Below, one piece after another: positions 1 to 6,677 of a stretch of 64,000 bases of DNA; the stretch's first letter is position 1; every line of letters begins with the position of its first letter. Location of the stretch: contig JALHMY010000031.1 in the NCBI GenBank assembly GCA_022843805.1, forward strand, positions 1 through 64,000, given 5' to 3'. This DNA comes from Fuerstiella sp. (GTDB taxonomy: Bacteria > Planctomycetota > Planctomycetia > Planctomycetales > Planctomycetaceae). The notes beneath the pieces are model-generated. The model made no database searches and was not told the origin of the DNA. It worked only from the letters and a program-made list of their open reading frames with translations. A program made the translations under genes and the position numbers.

Positions 1-116
1 AACATCTCCCAGTCTCCGTCCAGGCTCAACGAAGACTCGCCTTTTCCCCTCAAATACCGTAAACAAATCTCACCTGATCAACATCGCAACGCAACCCCAA
101 CTTTGCCGCTGTCTAG

Positions 117-340
117 GGCAAAGCTCCCGCTGAGCCGAGGAAAGTTCAGATTGGAGGGCGAAGCTCCCGCTGAGCCGAGGAAAGTTCAGATTGGGAGGGC
201 GAAGCTCCCGCTGAGCCGAGGAATGCACGGCTCGGCAGGAGCCTTGCCCTCCCGATGAAGAGGAAAACACGGCTCGGCAGGAGCCTCGCCCTCCCGATGA
301 AGAGGAAAGCACGGCTCGGCAGGAGTCTCGCCCTCCCGGT
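117..340. repeat. Cluster of REP-like repeats, three direct and three inverted copies
   Basis: The core GAAGCTCCCGCTGAGCCGAGG, or close variants, occurs three times in forward orientation (about 119-141, 159-181, 200-222). Its reverse complement, CACGGCTCGGCAGGAGCC with CTCGCCCTCCC, occurs three more times (about 227-255, 268-296, 310-338). Units are about 40 bp apart, and the two halves form one large imperfect inverted repeat centred near 225. ORFs crossing this stretch are low-complexity translations of the repeat (RGSCRAV, GRARLLPSR) and are not genes. It resembles an interspersed palindromic repeat family; I see no full copy elsewhere in the window. Confidence 0.75.
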
Positions 341-437
341 GAATACAATTTTTTCGCTCGCATTACAGCACTGTTCGGCGACAACGATTTCTCTGCCTCG
401 GAGGCATTCCTGACCTCGCAGTTGCACGTAAAGCAGG

Positions 438-956
438 CAGATTCTACGGTGCGATGCAGCGGGTGTGTTTTTACACGCCGATCTTTCTCCAGAAGCGGGT
501 CCGATTTGCAAGCCGATCGTCAATGGGACAAAACAATTCGTCGGATCCGATGTGAAGCAGTCCCGCACGGTGATCGCAGGATCCCTCGACGCGAAGCCTC
601 AGACGCGTATCGGTATTCGCGTGACTCCGTCTGGTACTGGTATCAAAGTGCTCGCAAAAGCGGAGAACGCTCAGCCAGACGACCTGATCCTGGTGGCACT
701 GATTCAGGATTACGGTGTGCAACAGGTTTCACGAGGCGAAAACGCCGGCGCAAGACTCTCGCATTGCAACATCGTTCGAGAATTCCGCGTCGCCAAACTC
801 ACCGGTAGGGATCCGGAATTTGAACTCACCACACCCGAAAACGCCACGCTCGAACAACTTCGAGTCATCGCCTTTCTCCAAACCCGCGCCACCGCTGCGA
901 TTACGTCGGCAGTTGAGACAGGGCTGAAACGAAGTATCAACCACGGTCGCCAGTAG
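438..956 (+). pseudogene. Broken DUF1223-like (thioredoxin-like secreted) protein remnant
   Basis: The frame from 465 to 956 reads KPIVNGTKQFVGSD and then an Ile/Val-rich domain. This resembles the C-terminal half of DUF1223 proteins, which carry a YTPQ-x-VVNG-x-VGSD motif. Just upstream, in another frame, CSGC precedes a segment resembling the family's CSSCPPAD active-site region. The two pieces are out of frame and lie much closer together than in an intact family member of roughly 230 residues, so a frameshift plus an internal deletion is the simplest reading. The ATG at 465 is probably not a native start. Family assignment is by motif memory only; the alternative is a small unrelated secreted protein. 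Confidence 0.45.
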
Positions 957-1013
957 CGGACGAGACCGGGTCGCCGGTCCAGCGAAGGCAAAGGAACACC
1001 TCGATTTCCCGAA

Positions 1014-1301
1014 CTATGGTCCCAACCAACCCCGTTCCCCGGCGGATTGTGGAGGCCGCAACAATTGCCGCGAGAGTTCATTCAGGTTGATGTTCTCTTC
1101 GGTCACGGTCGCGCGCTCAGTCAGGAGGGATCTGCGGCTGTCATCCGAGCCACTTTCTGAGACAGATTCAGGATGCAGCTTGCTGTGCAACGATAAGTCC
1201 TGCTATTCGGCGATCAGCCGTTCGATGACGTCTAAGTGCTCCGGATCCGAGGTCCAGGAGATGAAATGCGGCGAAACGACATGCGATTTGGATGGCTTCA
1301 T
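1014..1301 (-). pseudogene. Short ORF interrupted by one in-frame amber codon
   Basis: On the minus strand a frame opens at an ATG (1301) and reads 32 codons (MKPSKSHVV ... IERLIAE). It meets a single TAG at 1203-1205, then continues open for 62 more codons to a stop at 1014-1016. Both halves have an ordinary hydrophilic composition. I do not recognise the product. No clear Shine-Dalgarno sequence precedes the ATG. The likely explanation is a small gene killed by one nonsense mutation; a 32-codon gene or a chance frame is also possible. Confidence 0.25.
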
Positions 1302-1499
1302 ACTCTGACTTTTAGAACAACACGCTCGTACCCAAAAATTCTGCTGACGACCCCAGTTTTTTGGAATGAATGCTGCGAACCTTTCAGGCTGGTCAGTGTC
1401 AGTTCATGACAGGAAATGCTGTCTCTCGAAAGGCTGCTGTTGAAGGAGTGAACCGAGACCACTTTTTCAGGGACTGATTGTCTCAAAAAGACATTGAAG
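1302..1499. other. Non-coding stretch in front of the RNA-repair operon
   Basis: No convincing ORF on either strand. It contains several small hairpins on the + strand, including TGTCT-CAAAA-AGACA near 1478-1492 and GAGAC ... GTCTC around it. It leads directly into the intrinsic terminator at 1500-1535. It could be the 5' leader or a small RNA associated with the downstream operon; no promoter was identified. Confidence 0.3.
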
Positions 1500-1535
1500 G
1501 CCCACACGGTTTGTGGAAACCGGGTGGGCTTTTTT
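1500..1535 (+). terminator. Intrinsic terminator just upstream of the kinase gene
   Basis: GCCCAC-A-CGGTTT pairs with AAACCG-G-GTGGGC around a GTGG loop, followed directly by TTTTTTG. The T-run ends about 18 nt before the GTG chosen as the kinase start. No + strand gene was recognised upstream, so this either ends a small RNA or acts as a transcription attenuator for the operon. Confidence 0.75.
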
Positions 1536-1552
1536 GTTTGGGAAAGAGAGTT

Positions 1553-1993
1553 GTGGAAGCTGTCATCTTCATTGGATTGCAGGCGTCGGGGAAATCGTCC
1601 TTCTTTAAGGAACGATTCTTCTCGACGCACGTTCGGATCAGCCTTGATCTGCTGAGGACACGCAACCGAGAATGGCGAATAATGACTGCCTGCCTTGAGA
1701 CGCAACAACCGTTCGTCATTGACAACACGAACCCAACTCGTCAAGAGCGGATCAGGTACATCGACGCTGCAATGTCGGCAAGGTATTCGATCGTGGGTTA
1801 TTACTTCCGATCGAAAGCCGCGGAGTGTCTTTCTCGGAACCAGCAGCGGGCTCAGCCTGTACCAGAGGCGGGTATCCTGTCTGCGGCCAGGAAGCTGGAA
1901 CGACCAACACTGGATGAAGGTTTTAATACTCTGAAATATGTCCGACTAACGGAATCCGGTTTCGTAGTCGAGGAGTGGAACAATGAAGTTTGA
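1553..1993 (+). CDS. P-loop kinase of the polynucleotide kinase/AAA_33 type
   Basis: Probable small nucleotide or polynucleotide kinase, 146 residues. It shows a Walker A loop near the start (GLQASGKSS, residues 8-16), a DLL segment, and the DNTNPTRQER motif typical of AAA_33/PNKP-like kinases that phosphorylate 5' ends. The GTG at 1553 is preferred because GGAAAGAGAG precedes it and because the upstream ATG (1478) would place the terminator hairpin inside the coding sequence. It overlaps the following Thg1 gene by 11 bp, implying translational coupling. In this context the likely role is 5'-OH end healing before ligation. The domain assignment is clear; the substrate is inferred from neighbours. 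Confidence 0.75.
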   Translation: MEAVIFIGLQASGKSSFFKERFFSTHVRISLDLLRTRNREWRIMTACLETQQPFVIDNTNPTRQERIRYIDAAMSARYSIVGYYFRSKAAECLSRNQQRAQPVPEAGILSAARKLERPTLDEGFNTLKYVRLTESGFVVEEWNNEV

Positions 1994-2798
1994 CGATCTT
2001 GACAGGAAAATGCGGGTTTTCGAGACGTCTGCTGATCTGTGTGTGCTTCCCGGTATTTTCATGGTCGCGCGTCTGGACGGCAGGAGCTTTACCCGGCTGA
2101 CTAAAGATGTCTGCCGGTTTGAGGCTCCTTTCGACCTGCGCTTTCGTGACATGATGGTCGTCACTGCTGAGTCGCTGATGACCTGCAGTTTTCGAGTGCT
2201 CTACGCCTACACCGAGAGCGACGAGATTTCGCTGCTCTTTGATCCCGAAGAACAACTCTTCGGCAGAAAGCTGCGGAAGTACAACTCGACATTGGCTGGG
2301 GAAGCCAGTGCCCAATTCTCGCTGAAACTGGGGAAACCAGCTTGCTTCGACTGCCGAATTTCTCAGTTGCCGACCACAGAACTTGTCGTCGATTATTTCC
2401 GCTGGAGGAACGAAGATGCTGCGCGGAATGCCTTGAGTGGATGGTGTTACTGGACGCTCCGCAAGGACGGCCAAACCGAACAGCAGGCCACGAAGCGGAT
2501 GTTGGGGCTTTCGGTGAGCCAAAAGAATGAGTTATTGTTTCAGTATGGAATCAACTTTAACGATCTTCCCGCCTGGCAGAAGCGAGGCGTTGGATTGTAC
2601 TGGGAAGAGTACGATAAACCTTCCGTGAACCCAGTTACGAGTAAAGAAGTCATGGCACGCCGTCGTCGGATTCGCACCGACTTCGACCTGCCCATGAAAA
2701 ATGAATACGGGCATTTTGTACGGTCCCTTATTTCCCGACCCCAAACACAACCCGACCCCAAACACAAGGAGTCTGATGATGGGTGCGTCACACGGTGA
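1983..2798 (+). CDS. Thg1-like 3'-5' nucleotidyltransferase (tRNA-His guanylyltransferase family)
   Basis: 271 residues, normal for the family. The metal-binding motifs of Thg1 are visible: ARLDGRSFT at residues 29-37 and [10 protein letters not shown] at 76-85, in a palm-type fold. The eukaryotic HINNLYN motif is absent ([14 protein letters not shown] in about that place), which fits bacterial Thg1-like proteins that repair 5'-truncated RNAs by templated 3'-5' addition rather than adding G-1 to tRNA-His. Starts inside the kinase gene and ends in an overlap with the ligase start (2776). The C-terminal 25 residues are polar and probably disordered. Assignment to Thg1/TLP is strong; the actual RNA substrate is unknown. 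Confidence 0.9.
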   Translation: MKFDDLDRKMRVFETSADLCVLPGIFMVARLDGRSFTRLTKDVCRFEAPFDLRFRDMMVVTAESLMTCSFRVLYAYTESDEISLLFDPEEQLFGRKLRKYNSTLAGEASAQFSLKLGKPACFDCRISQLPTTELVVDYFRWRNEDAARNALSGWCYWTLRKDGQTEQQATKRMLGLSVSQKNELLFQYGINFNDLPAWQKRGVGLYWEEYDKPSVNPVTSKEVMARRRRIRTDFDLPMKNEYGHFVRSLISRPQTQPDPKHKESDDGCVTR

Positions 2799-2985
2799 CT
2801 TCACCAAATATCCTCGAACTCCCCACCTGTTTGGTTCAATGGGTACTGAAGATGACAAGCATCTCGGCGAAGCAGAATCACAAAGATTTGTCGCCGACGA
2901 TTCGCTGATCGTTGAGGAGAAAATTGATGGAACGAATGTCGGCATCTGGATGAAACGCTGTTGTTTGCCAGCGAGCAACCGCTGA
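2776..2985 (+). pseudogene. N-terminal stump of an RNA ligase (Rnl2-like), truncated at the catalytic lysine motif
   Basis: Begins at ATG 2776 after an AAGGAG ribosome site and overlaps the end of the Thg1 gene. It reads [11 protein letters not shown], a [12 protein letters not shown] segment, then [13 protein letters not shown], where K-I-D-G is nucleotidyltransferase motif I that forms the lysyl-AMP. Homology stops there (about 2945). The remaining 40 nt in this frame ([12 protein letters not shown]) are the start of the phosphatase gene read out of frame. All later ligase motifs (III, IIIa, IV, V) are missing, so the protein cannot be active. The break is best explained by a deletion that removed the rest of the ligase and the beginning of the next gene. 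Confidence 0.85.
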
Positions 2986-3720
2986 GTCATGCGCCGGATC
3001 ATCTGGCAGGTCCCTGGTTTGTGTATCGAAGACCGTACTTACAGGAATTCCTGGCTGACGTTGCTGAGTATTTTGATCTGGCCGTCTGGTCATCCTCAGG
3101 TATCGATTACGCTCAGGCCATTTCGCAATGCATATTTCCCTCAAATTTGAATTTGAAATTTGTGTGGGGACGAGACCGATGTGTACAGCGATATGACAGC
3201 GAAATGCAGTCGATCTGTTACGTTAAGGACTTGAAAAAGGTCGAACGTCATGGCTTTGACTTAAGAACCCCTAGCAAAACCTGCGTGAGCCGCGACGTTT
3301 GTGGTTGCGTTTCAGGCAAGGAGTGAGGAAGAGACGGGACACCCCGTCGATGACGAATGACGAAGCCTGAGACGCAACCACAAACGTCCCGGAGGGTTGT
3401 GTCGAGAGCGGTCGATCTGCGGCGTCATCACTCCTCGACGACATTTGTCGCCTCGTCGCTCTTCCTTGCAGCTCAACCACTCTCGACACAACGCGGCCAC
3501 GGAGGTTTTGTTAGGGGTTCTTAATCGCATTCTGATAGTCGATGACACTCCTCAGAAATGCGAGCGGAACTACGGAAATGCTGTTTATGTCTCTGCATTC
3601 TTTGGTGATCGCAGTGATGCCGAATTGCCACGACTCGCAGGATACCTTCAGTCCCTTGCTTCACTAACCAATGTGAGAAGCGTCGAAAAACGCAACTGGA
3701 AGACATGCCGGAACAAATGA
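2944..3720 (+). pseudogene. FCP1/NIF-type HAD phosphatase, decapitated and split by an inserted element
   Basis: From 2946 the frame reads [11 protein letters not shown], then FVYRRPYLQEFL, AVWSSSG (HAD motif II serine) and VKDLKKV (motif III lysine), matching NLI-interacting-factor-like phosphatases. The upstream Asp of DxDxT is missing: the codon before LDET is CAT, at the deletion junction with the ligase. Coding similarity halts at 3260 (HGFDL). After the 264-bp element it resumes at about 3528 with RILIVDDTPQKCERNYGN (motif IV aspartates) and runs to a stop at 3718-3720. The two halves are not restored to frame by simply excising the element with one target copy. Expected role when intact: removing terminal phosphates during RNA repair. 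Confidence 0.85.
3261..3524. mobile_element. MITE-like element with terminal inverted repeats, inserted in the HAD phosphatase gene
   Basis: 264 bp bounded by TTAAGAACCCCT at the left and AGGGGTTCTTAA at the right; the inverted repeats extend about 22 bp with one mismatch. Inside are nested inverted pairs: ACGTTTGTGGTTGCGT (3295-3310) with its complement around 3372-3387, and TTGTGTCGAGAG (about 3398) with CTCTCGACACAA (about 3480). No transposase is encoded. Terminal TTAA makes the exact target duplication (TA, TTA or TTAA) impossible to define. It interrupts a recognisable protein family cleanly, so it is an insertion and not ancestral sequence. A half-length relative lies at 24116-24172. 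Confidence 0.85.
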
Positions 3721-3788
3721 CACCTCCACGACTCAGCCTGCCTGTGATTCGATTGCTGAGGTTCCTTCTGATCATGAAGTCTACTTCG

Positions 3789-4040
3789 TCAGCCGCCACT
3801 CGAAGCAGTTGCGGCGTTCAGCTCTTTACGCCAACGTTCTGCTTCTTCAGGTTTTTCCATTGCGACATACAGATCGATGATCGCCTGAATCGTGCCGATG
3901 TAAAGTTCAGGAGGAGTGGAGGAACGGCGTGTCCTGAGGCCCTCAAAAATTTCCAGCAGGATCGGTTCAGCCTCGGCAAACTTCCGCTGACCCGCCAGCG
4001 CGACGCCGATTCCTGGTTGGCAAAAGGGGTCAGGTCCAAT
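3789..4040 (-). pseudogene. C-terminal tetratricopeptide fragment, probably from a planctomycete protein kinase-TPR protein
   Basis: The minus-strand frame reads GIGVALAGQRKFAEAEPILLEIFEGL ... AIIDLYVAMEKPEEAERWRKELNAA and ends at 3789. This is the usual last TPR unit of large Ser/Thr kinase-TPR proteins (AEAEPLLL ... LYxAxGxPexAAxWRxKL). Nothing upstream in this frame continues the protein; residues before GIGVAL are unrelated. I treat it as a relic tail left by rearrangement. Confidence 0.6.
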
Positions 4041-4551
4041 AGTGTTCGGCACTGCGATTGCGGTTGATTGACGGCAGCGTGAGTTATGAGAGGGTCGGCA
4101 GCATTTGGCAAACCGCTGACAAGGATCCAGCCACATCGGGCAGAGGCGGCTTAAGGCACCGCGCAGCATTGAACGGCCCGGCGTGCAGAGCGCGCGGGTG
4201 TCTTACTCTTCAGCTGATCTTATTTTTGCGATGTGCCGTTCCAGTTCTTCGAGCGACGCCCATCCCGACATAGAGAGGCAGATCATTGGACCGGTCGATG
4301 TGCCCTCGCCACCCCTCGATCCCAATGGCGTGGACTTAAGCATCGTGCGGATTTCCATAGTCGTTTTTCGCTCCGCGAAAACACGCGAAAACGCTACCTT
4401 CGCGGAGCGAAAGGCGACAATAAGTCCACGCCATTGCCCCTCGATCCCCTCGCCCCCCCCACGCTCCGGAAACGCACTTTGTGGTGTAGGGCCGTTTGGT
4501 CGTGAGTGAGGCCCTGAGCATTGGAACTTTGAGCAGAATCTGAGGTCGGGT
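4041..4551. other. Degenerate intergenic region with repeat remnants
   Basis: No intact gene is seen. A minus-strand tail ending at 4203 (SMSGWASLEELERHIAKIRSAEE) looks protein-like but I cannot assign it. The stretch also includes the palindromic element at 4324-4435 and C-rich sequence at 4438-4460. It looks like a junkyard of rearranged pieces. Confidence 0.4.
4324..4435. repeat. Nested palindromic repeat element
   Basis: The outer arms are AATGGCGTGGACTTA (4324-4338) and TAAGTCCACGCCATT (4421-4435). The inner arms are TTTCGCTCCGCGAA (4366-4379) and TTCGCGGAGCGAAA (4399-4412). The inner right arm with its flank (AACGCTACCTTCGCGGAGCG) recurs at 60181-60205, so this is a dispersed family. 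Confidence 0.75.
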
Positions 4552-5061
4552 ATGTCCGTCTCCGATGAATTTATCGAGGACAAGGCCACGACAGCACACG
4601 ACGTTGTGCTGGGGGTCTGTAATGAAGCGAACGCTGCAGAATCAAAACGACAACGTCAGCAATGCGTGAATCGAGGCATCGCAGCGCTGTATCGCTGGTA
4701 CGTGGCCCGTTTTCAGCCAGCGCGCCAGTGGAATGCGGACACCGACTTCCGCTGGAAGGAGATTTGCCGCGATCTGCCTGAAGATATTCTTGCCATTGTG
4801 CAGGGATTCTACGCGGTGGAACAATTCATTCCTGACTATGCCGCGGAACTGACCGGACTTCTGAGGATGAATTGCGGCCGATCACGGCCCTGGGAATTAC
4901 CTTTCGATGATCCGCTTGAGATGCTGATCTACACGGTTCTGCAGGAACGCCCGACCCAGGTCAACTACGCCCGGCTGCTGGCCTTCTTCGAGATGCCTGC
5001 TGCGGCGATCGTGCCGGATTATGACCCTTTTATCGATGCACTTTATCAATGGAATGAATGA
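4552..5061 (+). CDS. Hypothetical protein (169 residues)
   Basis: Soluble-looking protein with no signal peptide or membrane segment. It is Trp/Tyr-rich in the middle (ALYRWYVARFQPARQW, residues 45-60) and mostly predicted helical. I do not recognise a family. The start is the ATG at 4552; the upstream ribosome site is weak (GAGGTCGGGT). Its last 8 bases overlap the start of the next ORF (ATGAATGA), so the two are probably translated together. Codon use and length support a real gene, but it lies next to a decayed region and could be a remnant. Confidence 0.55.
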   Translation: MSVSDEFIEDKATTAHDVVLGVCNEANAAESKRQRQQCVNRGIAALYRWYVARFQPARQWNADTDFRWKEICRDLPEDILAIVQGFYAVEQFIPDYAAELTGLLRMNCGRSRPWELPFDDPLEMLIYTVLQERPTQVNYARLLAFFEMPAAAIVPDYDPFIDALYQWNE

Positions 5062-5746
5062 CCTGGAGAACAACACTGTTGAACTCGTGGGGGTGGCTGG
5101 TTCTGGAAACAATCGGGCACCAATGCACTGGCAGGTGACCCAGGGAACGAATTTCGCAACGGTCTCAGGCCGCGTGCTTCCGTCACTCACCGCAGGAGCT
5201 TTTGTCACGCCCCGCGATGTGAACAATCACGGGGTGATTGTGGGAAGCGAATCCATCGGGAGCGATCCCGGTTCCACGCCACAGGTCTGGTCTTCCGGGC
5301 TTGCGGCGGCCGCGGTCAGGCTGCCGGTTCCGGATTTGTACGAGCCGAATTCGTCCGGTATTGCGGATGAGGATACCTCGGTCTGCTCGATCAGTGACGA
5401 TGGCATCATTGTCGGGTTGGTTCGTCAGTCAAATGTCACCGACCCTCTGACCTGGCTGATTTTCTGGAAAGTCGAGCTGGTCGAAGGCAGTGTGGTGATC
5501 AGCGATGTTTTCATCAACAACGCCAATGAGTTGCTGACATATCAGTGGGCCCACAGCAGCAGCGGAGGAGGCCTGGCCCGTCCCAAAGATGCGTTGTGCG
5601 TGATTGGCGGAGCCGCTACGGACCTTAGTTCCTTCACATCAACATGGGTTGTTGGCTCAGCGACGGATAACAATCACGACGGCTGGATCGCGGGACGCAT
5701 CAGGAATGTTAACAGCGTGGAGGTACCCACGGTGATAATCCGATGA
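5054..5746 (+). CDS. HAF-repeat-like protein of unknown function
   Basis: 230 residues from ATG 5054 (an in-frame ATG at 5021 would add 11 residues and a larger overlap). It contains spaced units of the form VNNHGVIVGSE, ISDDGIIVGLV and NNHDGWIAGRI, resembling HAF repeats (N-x-x-G-x-V-V-G) of extracellular beta-propeller-like proteins. There is no signal peptide at either candidate start, and the usual upstream repeats are absent, so this may be the 3' part of a once longer secreted protein. It is coupled to the gene ending at 5061. Confidence 0.5.
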   Translation: MNDLENNTVELVGVAGSGNNRAPMHWQVTQGTNFATVSGRVLPSLTAGAFVTPRDVNNHGVIVGSESIGSDPGSTPQVWSSGLAAAAVRLPVPDLYEPNSSGIADEDTSVCSISDDGIIVGLVRQSNVTDPLTWLIFWKVELVEGSVVISDVFINNANELLTYQWAHSSSGGGLARPKDALCVIGGAATDLSSFTSTWVVGSATDNNHDGWIAGRIRNVNSVEVPTVIIR

Positions 5747-5807
5747 ATCCAGTCAACCATATCCCGATCATGGTTCATCAGTTTGATCGCCATCATGCTG
5801 TTCCTGC

Positions 5808-6014
5808 TCATTCCCGGCGAGGTGGAGTAGTTGCGGACCCGCGGAGTGCGCTCCCAACCCCGATCGAACCCACCAGCGCCAGCAGCAGCGCGATGCCCTG
5901 CGGGTACTGCCGCTTGCTGGAGCCATCCGTGGGGATTTTGACGAGCGATCCGCCCACCATCAAACCGATCGCAAGCCCGACAAGTAGCCCGCCAAACAAC
6001 AGACGCCACTTCAT
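5808..6014 (-). CDS. Small two-helix membrane protein
   Basis: 68 residues. The ATG at 6014 is chosen because GGAGAT lies 6-7 nt upstream on the minus strand. Two hydrophobic stretches are clear: LLFGGLLVGLAIGLMVGGSL (about 4-23) and ALLLALVGSIGVGSAL (about 41-56), separated by a polar loop with PTDGSSKRQYPQ. The C-terminus is basic. No family is recognised. It is a plausible inner-membrane microprotein; the good ribosome site and clean topology argue against a shadow ORF. Confidence 0.6.
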   Translation of the reverse strand: MKWRLLFGGLLVGLAIGLMVGGSLVKIPTDGSSKRQYPQGIALLLALVGSIGVGSALRGSATTPPRRE

Positions 6015-6677
6015 ACGTATCTCCACAACTAGTTTTTACGATGCCTGGTTTCCAACGTCCCACGCATGATCCGGGTCGGGGCAAAAAGTGACGCCTCGAT
6101 CGTGCGTTGTACTCTTCCGCTTTGTGGATCGTGTGCAACGGGCTGGTGATGGCGATTGGCCATATGCGGAATCAATCACGAGGCCTCGGCGGTGGCTGGG
6201 GGTTTACCGGCGGCGGCTGGGGTTGTCAACCGGAAACCGGGACCGAGTAAAGATTCGGCCGCGACGACGATGCTGTCTGCGCTTTCGGCGCAGGACGACT
6301 CGTGATGATCAGGCTATGCTCCGGCAAATGAGTGGAAGTGTCAGTTTTACGTGATCGATCTTTCGGATGTGAATCCCATTCGCATGAATTAAACCGATTC
6401 GGCGGTGCTGTGGAAACACTCTCCGAATAATGCTGTCCGGTTTTCTGTTCACGTTAAACTGAGCACAGTCTAGACTGCCGTTGACCGAGCCCAATGTTGG
6501 GGATAGAAGGTGAGTGGGAATAATGGGAATAATTTGAATAATGTGGGGCGATGGAGGGGGGGGCTTCCCTTCGTTCGGTAATAAAGCAAGGTAAAAATCA
6601 TCAGAGACTGGCGCGACAGCGGCTGATGAAGAACTAAGTCAACAAGCCTGCGGCTTGCTGGTAAAGGAGATCCTGTT
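6015..6677. other. Intergenic region with no recognisable gene
   Basis: No ORF with protein-like composition was seen on either strand. AT-rich, AATAATG-repetitive sequence lies at 6515-6545, and there is a G-run at 6555-6563. A short hairpin, CAAGCC-TGC-GGCTTG (6643-6657), sits just before the ribosome site AAAGGAG (6663-6669) of the next gene and could influence its translation. Confidence 0.5.

Noticed and set aside
117-340. CRISPR-like array
   Set aside because: The units are in both orientations with no unique equal-length spacers, and no cas genes are present; it is a REP-type cluster.
70-568. ORFs of 104 and 140 residues on the minus strand
   Set aside because: They are translations of the palindromic repeat array (GRARLLPSR, GGRGSCRAV units) and not genes.
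1380-1500. tRNA or tRNA-like gene before the RNA-repair operon
   Set aside because: No acceptor stem, T-loop consensus or CCA end could be aligned; only small stems are present.
3312-3548. ORFs inside the inserted element, both strands
   Set aside because: They cover the terminal and internal inverted repeats of the element and show no transposase motif.
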